A stretch of DNA of 64,000 bases, taken from assembly GCF_016916835.1 (NCBI RefSeq), contig NZ_JAFFIX010000009.1, positions 186,001 to 250,000 on the forward strand, written 5' to 3'. The stretch comes from Actinacidiphila bryophytorum (GTDB taxonomy: Bacteria; Actinomycetota; Actinomycetes; Streptomycetales; Streptomycetaceae). The position numbers were made by a program, and so were the translations under genes. Below the pieces are notes generated by a model, which saw nothing but the letters and a program-made list of their open reading frames with translations, was not told the origin of the DNA and ran no database searches. Of this stretch, positions 8,751 to 19,836 are shown piece by piece (position 1 is the stretch's first letter; every line of letters starts with the position of its first letter).

Positions 8751-8927
8751 ATGTACGGCTGGATCTGGCGGCATCTGCCGGGCAACGCATGGGTGAGGGC
8801 GCTGATCTCCCTCGTGCTGGCCCTGATCGTCGTCTACGTCCTCTTCCAGTACGTCTTCCCCTGGGCGGAGCCGCTGCTGCCGTTCAACGACGTGACCGTC
8901 GACAACGGGATGGCCGCCGTCCGATGA
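8751..8927 (+). CDS. Small single-pass membrane protein
   Basis: A 58-residue protein, mostly one membrane helix (ALISLVLALIVVYVLFQYVF) followed by a short extracellular tail. ATG 8751 sits behind GGAAGGAAGGG; the frame remains open upstream but lacks a better start. Its stop overlaps the ATG of the amidotransferase (ATGA), so the two are translationally coupled. A small conserved protein occupies this place in Streptomyces between the DUF881 gene and the amidotransferase. Function unknown. Confidence 0.8.
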   Translation: MYGWIWRHLPGNAWVRALISLVLALIVVYVLFQYVFPWAEPLLPFNDVTVDNGMAAVR

Positions 8928-9562
8928 GCGCACGCATCCTCGTGGTGGACAACTACGACAGCTTCGTCTTCAACCTCGTCCAGTACCTCTACCAGCTCGG
9001 CGCCGAGTGCGAGGTGCTGCGCAACGACGAGGTGCGCCCCGAGCACGCGCAGGACGGCTTCGACGGGGTGCTGCTCTCCCCCGGCCCCGGCACACCGGAA
9101 GAGGCCGGGGTGTGCGTCGAGATGGTGCGGCACTGCGCGGAAACCGCGGTGCCGGTCTTCGGCGTCTGTCTGGGAGTGCAGTCGATCGCGGTGGCCTACG
9201 GCGGAGTCGTCGACCGCGCGCCCGAGCTGCTGCACGGCAAGACCTCACTGGTGACACACGAAGGGGTCGGCGTCTTCGCAGGACTGCCGACGCCCTTCAC
9301 CGCCACGCGTTACCACTCGCTCGCCGTCGAGGGCAGCACCCTCCCGGACGAACTCCAGGTCACCGCGTGGACGGACAACGGCATCATCATGGGGCTCAGG
9401 CACCGGGAGGCGGCCGTGGAGGGCGTGCAGTTCCATCCGGAGTCGGTGCTCACCGAATGGGGGCACAAGATGCTGGCGAACTGGCTCGCCGACTGCGGTG
9501 ACGGCGCCGCACGCGACCGGTCGCACGGACTCGCACCGGTCGTCGGGAGGGCGGGGGCGTGA
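8924..9562 (+). CDS. Anthranilate/aminodeoxychorismate synthase glutamine amidotransferase subunit
   Basis: Class I glutamine amidotransferase of 212 residues. It releases ammonia from glutamine for a chorismate-using partner (TrpE or PabB), which is not in this window. Motifs: ILVVDNYDSFVFNLVQYL, LLSPGPGTPEEAG, the nucleophile elbow GVCLGVQS, RYHSLAV, and the catalytic His-Glu in VQFHPESVLTEWG. Sequence alone does not tell the tryptophan subunit from the folate one, so I leave the symbol blank. It is coupled by overlap both to the small membrane protein upstream and to the sortase gene downstream (GTGA). Confidence 0.92.
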   Translation: MSARILVVDNYDSFVFNLVQYLYQLGAECEVLRNDEVRPEHAQDGFDGVLLSPGPGTPEEAGVCVEMVRHCAETAVPVFGVCLGVQSIAVAYGGVVDRAPELLHGKTSLVTHEGVGVFAGLPTPFTATRYHSLAVEGSTLPDELQVTAWTDNGIIMGLRHREAAVEGVQFHPESVLTEWGHKMLANWLADCGDGAARDRSHGLAPVVGRAGA

Positions 9563-10842
9563 CCACGCTCCGCCCGGAGCGCCCCGCGGACGGCCCGATG
9601 TCGTACGAGGACACCGGGCAGTTCAGAGCCGTCGTCGAGCAGCTGGACGACCCGCTGAACGACCCGCTGCCCGGTCGGCCCCCCGCGGTTCCGGAAGCGG
9701 ACCACCACCCCGAGCCGGTCTTCACCGAGCTGCCCTTCGAAGAACAGCCCTTCGCCGAACCGGAGCCGGAGCCCCGGCCCGTGTTCGCCGAGCCCCCCGT
9801 GTCCCCGTGGTTCCGCGCCCCGGAGTTCGAGGAGCAGGCGGCACCCGCGGAGCCGGAACCGCCCGACCCGGTGCCCGTCGCCGACGTGGCGCAGACAGCG
9901 CGGCTGCCCGTCGTGGAGGCACCCCCACCGGACGTCCCCGTCGAGGAGGCCGACGGCGTACCGTCGCTCGCGCCGCCCACCGCGCCGGCGGACGGGGGGC
10001 GGGCGGCACGGCGGAAGGCGGCGCGGCAGGGCGGTGGCGGCCACCGGGCCGGCGGGCGCGGCCAGGGCGCCCCCGCAGCGGCCCCTGACGCGGCCCAGGA
10101 GGCCGCCTCGGCGCCGCTCAGCCGGGTGGAGGCACGGCGGGCCGCCAAGGCCGCCAAGGACAGCCCCGCGGTCATCGCGAGCCGCATCGTCGGCGAGCTG
10201 TTCATCACCACCGGCGTCCTGATGCTGCTGTTCGTCACCTACCAGCTGTGGTGGACCAACGTCCGCGCCCACCAGCAGGCCAACGGCGCCGCGAACAACC
10301 TCCAGCACCAGTGGGACTCGGCATCCGCCGACCCGAACCGGGTGCCCGGCACCTTCTCGCCCGGCCAGGGCTTCGCGATCATGTACATCCCCAAGCTGGA
10401 CGTCAAGGCGCCCATCGCGCAGGGCGTCTCGAAGCACAACGTGCTCGACAAGGGCATGATCGGCCACTACGACGGCGCCCTGAACACCGCGATGCCCTGG
10501 GACAAGACCGGCAACTTCGCGGTCGCCGCCCACCGCAACACCCACGGCGAGCCCTTCCGCTACATCAACCACCTGGTGCCGGGCGACAAGGTCGTGGTCG
10601 AGACGGCCACCGAGTACTACACGTACCAGATCACCAGCTCGCTGCCGACCACCCCGCCGTCCAACACCAACGTGCTCAAGCCGATCCCGGCCGGCTCCGG
10701 CTTCACCGCGCCCGGCCGCTACCTCACCCTCACCACCTGCACCCCCGAGTTCACCAGCACCAACCGGCTGATCGTGTGGGGGAAACTGGTCGAGGAACGG
10801 CCGCGCAGCAAGGGCAAGCCCGACGCGCTGGTCAGCAGCTGA
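9559..10842 (+). CDS. srtE1: Class E sortase with long acidic N-terminal extension
   Basis: A 427-residue transpeptidase that anchors secreted proteins carrying an LAxTG-type signal to the peptidoglycan. The first ~190 residues are a Pro/Glu/Ala-rich cytoplasmic extension. A membrane helix (TTGVLMLLFVTYQLWW, about 215-234) precedes the sortase barrel. Catalytic residues are visible: His325 in VAAHRNTHGEPF, Cys394 in TLTTC, and Arg403 in NRLIVWG. The pair of sortases beside pknB matches srtE1/srtE2 of S. coelicolor, which are needed for chaplin display and aerial hyphae; the symbol rests on that synteny. GTG 9559 overlaps the preceding stop. No LAxTG substrate was noticed in the window. Confidence 0.9.
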   Translation: MTTLRPERPADGPMSYEDTGQFRAVVEQLDDPLNDPLPGRPPAVPEADHHPEPVFTELPFEEQPFAEPEPEPRPVFAEPPVSPWFRAPEFEEQAAPAEPEPPDPVPVADVAQTARLPVVEAPPPDVPVEEADGVPSLAPPTAPADGGRAARRKAARQGGGGHRAGGRGQGAPAAAPDAAQEAASAPLSRVEARRAAKAAKDSPAVIASRIVGELFITTGVLMLLFVTYQLWWTNVRAHQQANGAANNLQHQWDSASADPNRVPGTFSPGQGFAIMYIPKLDVKAPIAQGVSKHNVLDKGMIGHYDGALNTAMPWDKTGNFAVAAHRNTHGEPFRYINHLVPGDKVVVETATEYYTYQITSSLPTTPPSNTNVLKPIPAGSGFTAPGRYLTLTTCTPEFTSTNRLIVWGKLVEERPRSKGKPDALVSS

Positions 10843-10872
10843 AAGCTGATATTGGACGGAGAACCGAACAGC

Positions 10873-11586
10873 GTGTCGACCAGCAAGCCCAGCGGGCGGC
10901 GCAGGGCCGCCTCCGTCATCAGTGTCATAGGTGAGCTGCTCATCACCGGGGGGCTGGTCCTGGCCCTCTTCGTCGTCTACTCGCTGTGGTGGACCAACGT
11001 GCTGGCCGACCGGCACGCGGCCAAGGCGAGCCAGAAGGTGCGCCAGCAGTGGGCGCAGGACGGCGGCGGCAACAACGGGACGCCCGCGCTCGGCCTGGAC
11101 ACCAAGGACGGCATCGGCTTCCTGCACGTCCCGGCGATGGGCCGGAACTACCAGGTGCTGGTCAAGAAGGGCACCTCGACCAAGGTCCTCAACGAGGGCG
11201 TGGCCGGCTACTACACCGACCCGACCCCGGCGGCGATGCCCTGGGACAAGACCGGCAACTTCACCCTGGCCGCGCACCGCGACGGGCACGGCGCGAAGTT
11301 CCACAACATCAACAAGATCCACACCGGTGACGCGGTCGTCTTCGAGTCCAAGGACACCTGGTACGTCTACAAGGTCTACAAGGTCCTCGACCAGACCTCG
11401 AAGTACGACGTCGCCGTGACCGACCAGGTCCCCAAGGAGTCCGGCCGCACCAAGCCGGGCCGCTACATCACCCTGACGACCTGCACCCCGGTCTACACCT
11501 CGCGCTACCGCTACGTCGTGTGGGGCGAGCTGGTCCGCACCCAGAAGGTCGACGCACAAAGGACGCCGCCGCCCGAACTGCGGTAG
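10873..11586 (+). CDS. srtE2: Class E sortase, short form
   Basis: A 237-residue second sortase directly downstream of the first and clearly paralogous. It has one N-terminal helix (LLITGGLVLALFVVYSLWW) and an almost identical active-site layout: His135 in LAAHRDGHGAKF, Cys204 in TLTTC, Arg213 in YRYVVWG. It lacks the acidic extension of its partner. GTG 10873 is preferred over TTG 10852, since GGACGGAG sits upstream of it. The 3' end overlaps the terminator hairpin shared with the convergent pknB. Paralogous class E sortases are partly redundant in S. coelicolor. Confidence 0.9.
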   Translation: MSTSKPSGRRRAASVISVIGELLITGGLVLALFVVYSLWWTNVLADRHAAKASQKVRQQWAQDGGGNNGTPALGLDTKDGIGFLHVPAMGRNYQVLVKKGTSTKVLNEGVAGYYTDPTPAAMPWDKTGNFTLAAHRDGHGAKFHNINKIHTGDAVVFESKDTWYVYKVYKVLDQTSKYDVAVTDQVPKESGRTKPGRYITLTTCTPVYTSRYRYVVWGELVRTQKVDAQRTPPPELR

Positions 11587-11602
11587 TCCGGACGGCGGCG
11601 TC
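11562..11602. terminator. Hairpin shared by sortase and pknB 3' ends
   Basis: GACGCCGCCG (11562-11571) pairs with CGGCGGCGTC (11593-11602). The hairpin overlaps the last codons of the sortase gene and lies before the convergent pknB stop. Confidence 0.55.
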
Positions 11603-11633
11603 TGTGTCGCTGCTGGTGACGCGGTGCGGGCGG

Positions 11634-13619
<1,986 letters not shown>

Positions 13620-13832
13620 AGCTCTGCCCTCTCCTCAAACCCGTATCTTGACGTTCACGACCCGAATCCCGTCAGTGCTTGCCCTGCGCCTGCTCGGAGC
13701 TACGGTACCGGGCGTTCCGCGCCGATCCGTGCCCCGGACGGCCGCCGATACCCGACCGGTATGTGGACGGGCGCTGCGACGCGCGTGACGTTCGTCTCCT
13801 CGGCAGCCCCCCGGGCCGTGCTGCTGCACCGG

Positions 13833-15293
13833 TCACTTGTCGAGCACCGCCTGCATGACGCTCTTGGCGATCGGCGCCGCGAGGCCGCCGCCGCTGATGT
13901 CGTCGCGGTTGGCCGCACCGTCCTCGACGACCACGGCGACCGCGACCGGCGAGCCCTGGTCGGTCATCGCGTAGGAGACGAACCAGGCGTAGGGCGCCTT
14001 GTCGTTGTTGACGCCGTGCTGGGCGGTACCGGTCTTGCCGCCGACCTTGACCCCGGGGATCTTGGCGTTCTTGCCGGTGCCGTCGTTGACGACGGTCTCC
14101 ATCATCGACTGCAGCTTCTGCGCGTTCTCCGGCGACAGCGGCTTGCTCAGCTCGGTCGGGTCGGTCTGCGAGATGGTGCTCAGGTTGGGCGCCACCAGCT
14201 TCGCGACCTCGTAGGGCTTCATCAGCACCCCGTTGTTGGCGATGGCCGAGGCGACCATGGCCATCTGCAGCGGGGTCGCCGCGGTGTCGAACTGGCCGAT
14301 CGAGGACTGGGCGACCTGGTCGGGGCTCATCTTGGTGTCGAAGTTGCTGGCGTCGGCGCGGACCGGGACGAGCTGCTCCTTGTTGAAGCCGAACTTCTCG
14401 GCCTCGTCCACCATGCCCTGGAGCCCGATGTCGGCGCCGAGCTTGCCGAAGACGGTGTTGCAGGACTGCCGCAGCGCATCGCGCAGCGTGGCGTCCTTGC
14501 ACTTGATGCTGCCCTCGTTCTTCAGCGGCACGGAGGTGCCGGGCAGGACGTACGGGTCGGGCGAGGTCGTCTTCGCGTTGACGTCGGTGACCTTGCCGGA
14601 CTCCAGCGCCGCCGCCGCCGTGACCAGCTTGAACGTCGAGCCGGGCGGGTAGGTCTGGCGCAGCGCCCGGTTCAGCGACGGGTCGTCGGGGTCGTTCTTC
14701 TTGTCGAGCGCGATCCAGTTCTTCTCGTCGGTGCCGGAGTAGCCCGCGATGCCCGAGGGGTCGTACGACGGGGTGCTCGCCATCGCGAGGATCGCGCCGG
14801 TGCGCGGGTCGAGCGCGACGACCGCGCCCTTCTTGTTGCCGAGCCCGTCGAACGCGGCCTTCTGCGCCTTGGCGTTCAGCGTGGTCACCACGTTGCCGCC
14901 CTGCCGCTGCTTGCCGGTGAGCAGGTCGATGGTGCGGTTGAAGAACAGCCGGTCGTCGTTGCCGGTGAGGAACTTGTCCTCGACGCCCTCCAGCATCGTC
15001 GTGCCGTACGCCTGTGAGGCGTGGCCCGTCACCGGCGCCCACATCGGGCCGTCGGTGTAGGTGCGCTTGTACTTGAAGTCGCTGCCGTTGGTCTCGGTGT
15101 GACCTGTGATCGCCTTGTCGCCGACGATGATGTTGCCGCGCGGCTGTGCGTACTGGTTGATCGCGACCCGCCGGTTGTGCGGGTCGTTCTGCAGCTGGTC
15201 GGCCTGCACGAACTGCACGTAGTTGACGCGTATCAGCAGGGCGAGGACGAGGAGACCGCAGAAGACCGCGACCCTTCGTAGCGGCTTGTTCAC
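13833..15293 (-). CDS. pbpA: Class B penicillin-binding protein (transpeptidase) PbpA
   Basis: A 486-residue peptidoglycan transpeptidase. N-terminal membrane anchor (VAVFCGLLVLALLIRVNY), dimerisation domain beginning PRGNI, then the penicillin-fold domain with all three motifs: Ser219-x-x-Lys222 (STFK), Ser277-Cys-Asn279 (SCN) and Lys420-Thr-Gly (KTG). It works outside the membrane as partner of the SEDS polymerase encoded just upstream. Its GTG start overlaps the rodA stop by 4 bp (GTGA), so the pair is translationally coupled, which suits a 1:1 polymerase-transpeptidase complex. It is shorter than PBP2-type proteins of proteobacteria but normal for actinobacterial PbpA. Confidence 0.95.
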   Translation of the reverse strand: MNKPLRRVAVFCGLLVLALLIRVNYVQFVQADQLQNDPHNRRVAINQYAQPRGNIIVGDKAITGHTETNGSDFKYKRTYTDGPMWAPVTGHASQAYGTTMLEGVEDKFLTGNDDRLFFNRTIDLLTGKQRQGGNVVTTLNAKAQKAAFDGLGNKKGAVVALDPRTGAILAMASTPSYDPSGIAGYSGTDEKNWIALDKKNDPDDPSLNRALRQTYPPGSTFKLVTAAAALESGKVTDVNAKTTSPDPYVLPGTSVPLKNEGSIKCKDATLRDALRQSCNTVFGKLGADIGLQGMVDEAEKFGFNKEQLVPVRADASNFDTKMSPDQVAQSSIGQFDTAATPLQMAMVASAIANNGVLMKPYEVAKLVAPNLSTISQTDPTELSKPLSPENAQKLQSMMETVVNDGTGKNAKIPGVKVGGKTGTAQHGVNNDKAPYAWFVSYAMTDQGSPVAVAVVVEDGAANRDDISGGGLAAPIAKSVMQAVLDK

Positions 15294-16672
15294 TGGTTAC
15301 GCACCACCTGGGTCGCTTCGGCGTCGGGGGAGGGGGCGGGGCTGGGGGCCGGCCGCCGTGCGGTGTCGCTGATCCGCAGCAGGATCGCGACCAGCGCCCA
15401 GTTGGCGATCACCGAGGAACCGCCCTGGGCCATGAAGGGCATCGTCATACCGGTCAGCGGGATGAGGCCGGTCACACCGCCGGCCACCACGAAGACCTGC
15501 AGCGCGAAACCGCCGGACAGGCCGATCGCCAGCAGCTTCCCGAACGGGTCGCGGGCCGCGAGCGCGGTGCGTATGCCGCGCTCGATGAGCAGGCCGTACA
15601 GCAGCAGCACCGCCATCAGCCCTGCCAGGCCCAGCTCCTCGCCGACGGTGGCCAGGATGTAGTCGCTCTTGGGGGCGATGCCGTGGATCAGCCGCGAGTA
15701 CCCCTGGCCGAGCCCGGAGCCGAACAGCCCGCCGGAACCGAAGGCGTAGCGGGCCTGGGCCGTCTCCGTCACGGCGCCGTTCTCCAGCGCCAGCGGGTGC
15801 AGCCAGTCCTGCACACGGGTCTTCACGTGCGGCTCGGACGAGGCGACCGCGACCGCACCGGCCGAGCTGAGCAGCAGGCCGAAGACGATCCAGCTGGTGC
15901 GCTCGGTCGCCACGTAGAGCATGACCACGAACAGGCCGAAGAACAGCAGCGAGGTGCCCAGGTCGGTCTCGAAGACCAGGATCAGCAGGCTGACCGCCCA
16001 GATCACCAGGATCGGGCCGAGGTCGCGGCCGCGCGGCAGGTACAGGCCCATCACCCGGCGGCTGGCCAGTGCGAGCGCGTCCCGCTTGACCATCAGGTAG
16101 CCGGCGAAGAAGACCGTGATGATGATCTTCGCGAACTCCCCCGGCTGGAGCGAGCCGATGCCCGGCAGCGTGACCCAGATCCGGGCGCCGTAGACCGGCG
16201 GGAAGAACACCGGCAGCACCAGCAGGAACAGCGCGAGCACCATCGAGATGTAGGTGTAGCGCTGCAGGATGCGGTGGTCCTTGACGAAGACCAGTACCAG
16301 CACGAAGAGCACGACGCCGAAGGTGGACCACATCAGCTGCTTGGGCGCCATCGCGGCACCCAGGCTCGGCTCCTGGTCCAGCCGCCAGATCAGCACCAGG
16401 CCGAGGCCGTTGAGCAGCGTGGCGATCGGCAGCATCAGCGGGTCGGCATAGGGGGCGAACTTGCGCACCAGCAGGTGGGTCACCGTCGCCAGCAGGCCGA
16501 GCCCCACCCCGTATCCGAGCAGGCCGGCGGGGACCGAGCCGTTCTTGGCCAGGCCGACGTTCGCGTAGGCGAAGACCGGGATGGCGACGGCGAAGACCAG
16601 CAGGGCCAGTTCGGTGTTGCGGCGGTTGGGAGCGCCGATCGAGGTGATGGTGGTGGTGTTGCTGGCGCTCAT
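15290..16672 (-). CDS. rodA: SEDS-family peptidoglycan glycosyltransferase (FtsW/RodA type)
   Basis: A 460-residue polytopic membrane protein with about ten to twelve helices. SEDS signatures: IWVTLPGIGSLQPGEFAKI (the conserved GxxxQPSE-like loop), DLGTSLLFFGLF, and the C-terminal GLIPLTGMTMPFMAQGGSS, which includes the family GGSS motif. It polymerises glycan strands from lipid II. Position between pstP and pbpA is the conserved actinobacterial arrangement, where this member is usually called RodA; FtsW is an equally acceptable family name. ATG 16672 lies 22 bp after the pstP stop. Confidence 0.93.
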   Translation of the reverse strand: MSASNTTTITSIGAPNRRNTELALLVFAVAIPVFAYANVGLAKNGSVPAGLLGYGVGLGLLATVTHLLVRKFAPYADPLMLPIATLLNGLGLVLIWRLDQEPSLGAAMAPKQLMWSTFGVVLFVLVLVFVKDHRILQRYTYISMVLALFLLVLPVFFPPVYGARIWVTLPGIGSLQPGEFAKIIITVFFAGYLMVKRDALALASRRVMGLYLPRGRDLGPILVIWAVSLLILVFETDLGTSLLFFGLFVVMLYVATERTSWIVFGLLLSSAGAVAVASSEPHVKTRVQDWLHPLALENGAVTETAQARYAFGSGGLFGSGLGQGYSRLIHGIAPKSDYILATVGEELGLAGLMAVLLLYGLLIERGIRTALAARDPFGKLLAIGLSGGFALQVFVVAGGVTGLIPLTGMTMPFMAQGGSSVIANWALVAILLRISDTARRPAPSPAPSPDAEATQVVRNQ

Positions 16673-16694
16673 GACGAGCCGACCCCTCCTGGTC

Positions 16695-18254
16695 TTACGG
16701 CTGGCCCGACGTGCAGTTCCGGGCCAGGTTCTGCTCGTCCTGCGTCAGCGACAGCGCCGGCGGCGCGGCGGTGGTCGGTGTGGCGGTGGGCGTGGCGGTC
16801 GGGGTCGGGGGAGTGCTCTTCTGCGGCGTCGCGGAGGAGCCGCCGACGGGGCCGGTGGCAGAGCCGCCCGACTTCTTCGGGATCTGGTCCTCGGCCTTCT
16901 TCTTCGCCTCGGCCGTCTGGTCCTTCGCCGCCTTGGTGACCTTCTCGCACACCGCCGCCTGCTTGGCCAGCTCGTCGGCCTTGTCGTTCGCCTGGCCGAG
17001 GCTGCTGAGCGCGATGGTGTTCACGACCTGGTCCCGCTGGTACGACGGCAGGTACTTGAGTTCGATATCGGTGCGGTCCTTGTGCACCTTCGACAGGTTG
17101 ATCCAGGCCAGCTTCTGGTCGATGCCCTGGTAGACGGCCACGTGGTCACCCTTGGCGCCCACGTAGTACTGCGTCTGCGTCCAGGCGTACCCCACGTAGA
17201 GCAGACCGCCCACGACGGCGAGGGAGACCACGCCGATCAGGGTGCGCTTGGGCCACTTGCGGGCCTTGCCGGGCTTGTCGAAGTCCGAGCCGTCGTGGCT
17301 GCCGAAGCTGCCCAGCGGGGCGCCCGCGGCGCCCGGGACCGGGTCGCCGCTGCCGGGCGGGCCGAACGCGCCCGCGGGGCCGCTCTGCTGCTGCGGGGCG
17401 CGGCCCAGCTCCGAGGCGCGGCCGGCCGGGGTCTGCAGGTGGCGGGCGTCGCTGAGCGGCAGCTGCGTGTCGGCGACCGCGCCGACCACCACGGGGGTGT
17501 CGTTGAGCTGCGCGGCGAGCGTGTCGCCGTCGTCGGTGTCCAGGACGTCGGCGACGATGCAGGTGATGTTGTCGGGGCCGCCGCCGCGCAGCGCCAGCTG
17601 GATCAGCTCCTGCACCGTCTCGTGCGGCGCCTGGTAGCCGGCCAGGGTGTCTTCCAGCGTCTGGTGGCTGACCACGCCCGACAGGCCGTCGGAGCAGATC
17701 AGGTAGCGGTCGCCGACCCGGACCTCGCGGATCGACAGGTCGGGCTCGACCCGCTCGCCACTGCCCAGCGCGCGCATCAGCAGGGAGCGCTGCGGGTGGG
17801 TGGTGGCCTCCTCCTCGGTGATCCGGCCCTCGTCGACCAGCCGCTGCACCCACGTGTGGTCCTGGGTGATCTGGGTGAGGACGCCGTCGCGCAGCAGATA
17901 GGCGCGCGAGTCGCCGACGTGCACAAGGCCGAGCCGCTGGCCCGTCCACAGCAGGGCGGTCAGCGTCGTGCCCATGCCCTCCAGCTGCGGGTCCTCCTGG
18001 ACCATCTGCAGCAGCTGGTCGTTGGCGCGCTGCACGGCAGTACCCAGCGACGTCAGGATGTCGGAACCGGGAATGTCGTCGTCAAGCGTGACAATGGTGG
18101 AGATCACCTCGGAGGAGGCGACCTCGCCGGCGGCCTGGCCGCCCATGCCGTCGGCGATCGCGAGCAGACGGGGGCCGGCGTAGCCGGAGTCCTCGTTCCC
18201 CTCGCGGATCATGCCCTTGTGCGAACCGGCGGCGAAACGCAGGCTCAGAGACAT
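16695..18254 (-). CDS. pstP: PP2C-family Ser/Thr phosphatase PstP
   Basis: A 519-residue membrane-anchored protein phosphatase that reverses PknB phosphorylation. PP2C metal motifs are intact: EGNEDSG, AIADGMGG (Asp35), LCSDGLSG and GGPDNITCIV. After ~240 catalytic residues come a Pro/Gly-rich linker, one membrane helix (TLIGVVSLAVVGGLLYVGYAW), and a large extracellular part ending in a Pro/Thr-rich stretch. I chose ATG 18254 because GGGGAGG sits 5-6 bases upstream; a more distal in-frame codon would add 15 unlike residues. The extracellular segment has no repeat I recognise. Confidence 0.94.
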   Translation of the reverse strand: MSLSLRFAAGSHKGMIREGNEDSGYAGPRLLAIADGMGGQAAGEVASSEVISTIVTLDDDIPGSDILTSLGTAVQRANDQLLQMVQEDPQLEGMGTTLTALLWTGQRLGLVHVGDSRAYLLRDGVLTQITQDHTWVQRLVDEGRITEEEATTHPQRSLLMRALGSGERVEPDLSIREVRVGDRYLICSDGLSGVVSHQTLEDTLAGYQAPHETVQELIQLALRGGGPDNITCIVADVLDTDDGDTLAAQLNDTPVVVGAVADTQLPLSDARHLQTPAGRASELGRAPQQQSGPAGAFGPPGSGDPVPGAAGAPLGSFGSHDGSDFDKPGKARKWPKRTLIGVVSLAVVGGLLYVGYAWTQTQYYVGAKGDHVAVYQGIDQKLAWINLSKVHKDRTDIELKYLPSYQRDQVVNTIALSSLGQANDKADELAKQAAVCEKVTKAAKDQTAEAKKKAEDQIPKKSGGSATGPVGGSSATPQKSTPPTPTATPTATPTTAAPPALSLTQDEQNLARNCTSGQP

Positions 18255-18341
18255 GCGCACCTCCCCCGTCGGCTCCGGGTACATCCGCACGCTGCCCACC
18301 CTCTCGCTCGCGCGTCGTGGCTCCGCTCGCCCATTGTGCGA

Positions 18342-18866
18342 CTACTTCCGCAGCTCGATGACGGTCTTGCCGATGCGGATCGGCGCACCCAGCGGGACCG
18401 GCGTCGGCGTGGTCAGCCGGTTCCGGTCGAGATAGGTGCCGTTCGTCGATCCCAGGTCCTCCACGATCCACTGCCCGTCGCGGTCGGGGTAGATCCTGGC
18501 ATGCCTGCTGGACGCGTAGTCGTCATCGAGGACGATCGTCGAGTCGTGCGCCCTGCCCAGCGTGATGGTCTGACCCTGCAGCGCAACGGTGGTGCCTGCC
18601 AGTGAGCCCTCGGCCACCACCAGTTTGGTGGGGGCGCCCCTGCGCTGACGGGCGCTCGCCGCCGGCTGCTGGGCACGCCGGTCCTGCGCCGCGGCCTGCT
18701 GGCGCTGCTGCGGCGGGCGGGCGGCGGTCTCCCCGCGGCGGCCCGCGCGCTGGGTCACCCGGGTCCCGAACAGGTCGCTGCGGATGACCTGCACCGCGAC
18801 GATCACGAACAGCCACAGAACGGCGAGGAAACCCAACCGCATGACCGTCAGGGTCAGCTCTGACAT
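18342..18866 (-). CDS. fhaB: FHA-domain membrane protein FhaB (FipA-like)
   Basis: A 174-residue protein. The N-terminal helix (GFLAVLWLFVIVAVQVI) precedes a basic, Gln-rich linker and a C-terminal FHA domain (about 95-170) with TLGRAHDSTIVLDDDYASSR and GSTNGTYLDRNRL, which bind phosphothreonine. FhaB/FipA is a substrate and reader of the PknA/PknB system at division sites. ATG 18866 lies 10 bp after the fhaA stop. The pstP start codon is 87 bp downstream. Confidence 0.94.
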   Translation of the reverse strand: MSELTLTVMRLGFLAVLWLFVIVAVQVIRSDLFGTRVTQRAGRRGETAARPPQQRQQAAAQDRRAQQPAASARQRRGAPTKLVVAEGSLAGTTVALQGQTITLGRAHDSTIVLDDDYASSRHARIYPDRDGQWIVEDLGSTNGTYLDRNRLTTPTPVPLGAPIRIGKTVIELRK

Positions 18867-18876
18867 TGGCCCCGCT

Positions 18877-19836
18877 TCACCCTTCGGCTTGCCGGTAGAC
18901 GATGGTGGTGCTCCCCACGACAATGCGGGAGCCGTCGCGGAGCGTAGCGCGCTGGGTGTGCTGCCCGTCCACCACAATGCCGTTTGTCGACCCGAGGTCC
19001 TGCACCAGGGAGGGGGTGCCGACCCTGATCTCGCAGTGTTTGCGCGATACGCCCGGGTCGTCCACCCGCACGTCCGCCTCGGTGGAGCGGCCCAGGACGA
19101 GGGAGCCCCGGGTGATCTGGTGCCGGGTGCCGTTGATCTCGATCCAGCGCCGGGTGGCGGCCGCGGGCGACCCCGCGGGCACACCCGTTCCCGGCAGCCG
19201 GGTGACCGCGGCGGGCGGGCGGCCCGCACCGCCGGCGGGCGGCGGTGCCGCGGGCATCGGCGGCGGGCTGGACGGGCGCTGGGCGGCGCCGGACGCGGGG
19301 AAGGGTGCCTGGGGCGGCTGCTGGTAGCCCTGCGGGGGCTGCCGGTCCTGGGCCTGGTGGCCGTACGGGGACTGCGGGGCGCGGCCCTGCTGGCCGTACT
19401 GGCCTTGGCCGGGACCTTGGCCGGGTCCCTGGCCCTGGGGGAACTGGGGGTGCTGGGACTCGCTGGAGGCGAGGGTGCGGCTGCGGACCCGGTACAGGCC
19501 GGTGTCGAGGTCGGCCGCGCGCTCCAGGTGCACCTTGATGGTGCCCATGAAGGTGTAGCGCTGCTGCTTGGCGTAGTCGCGGACCATGCCGGCCAGCTCG
19601 TCGCCCAGCTGCACCGCGTACGGGCTCAGCCGCTCGAAGTCGGGGGTGCTCAGCTCCACGATGAAGTCGTTGGGGACGACGGTGCGGTCCCGGTTCCAGA
19701 TCGTGGCGTTGTTGTCGCACTCGCGCTGCAGCGCGCCCGCGATCTCGACGGGTTGCACCTCGCTCTTGAACACCTTGGCGAAGGTGCCGTTCACCAGGCC
19801 TTCGAGCCGCTGCTCAAAGCGCTTCAGTACTCCCAC
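18877..19836 (-). CDS. fhaA: FhaA: DUF3662 domain plus C-terminal FHA domain
   Basis: A 319-residue cytoplasmic protein. The N-terminal ~125 residues are the DUF3662/FhaA domain (GVLKRFEQRLEGLVNGTFAK, then EIAGALQREC). The middle is a Gly/Gln/Pro-rich linker (GQGPGQGPGQGQYGQQG). The C-terminal FHA domain (about 225-315) has LVLGRSTEADVRVDDPGVSR and GSTNGIVVDG. In mycobacteria FhaA binds phosphorylated MviN and modulates wall synthesis. The start is GTG 19836 with GGAGG about 6 bases upstream; upstream codons in frame do not look like protein. First gene of the minus-strand wall operon. Confidence 0.94.
   Translation of the reverse strand: MGVLKRFEQRLEGLVNGTFAKVFKSEVQPVEIAGALQRECDNNATIWNRDRTVVPNDFIVELSTPDFERLSPYAVQLGDELAGMVRDYAKQQRYTFMGTIKVHLERAADLDTGLYRVRSRTLASSESQHPQFPQGQGPGQGPGQGQYGQQGRAPQSPYGHQAQDRQPPQGYQQPPQAPFPASGAAQRPSSPPPMPAAPPPAGGAGRPPAAVTRLPGTGVPAGSPAAATRRWIEINGTRHQITRGSLVLGRSTEADVRVDDPGVSRKHCEIRVGTPSLVQDLGSTNGIVVDGQHTQRATLRDGSRIVVGSTTIVYRQAEG

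Noticed and set aside
13620-13832. A gene between pknB and pbpA
   Set aside because: The open frames here are short and Arg-rich without motifs; the gap is more likely to contain a pknB promoter, though I could not pick a convincing one.
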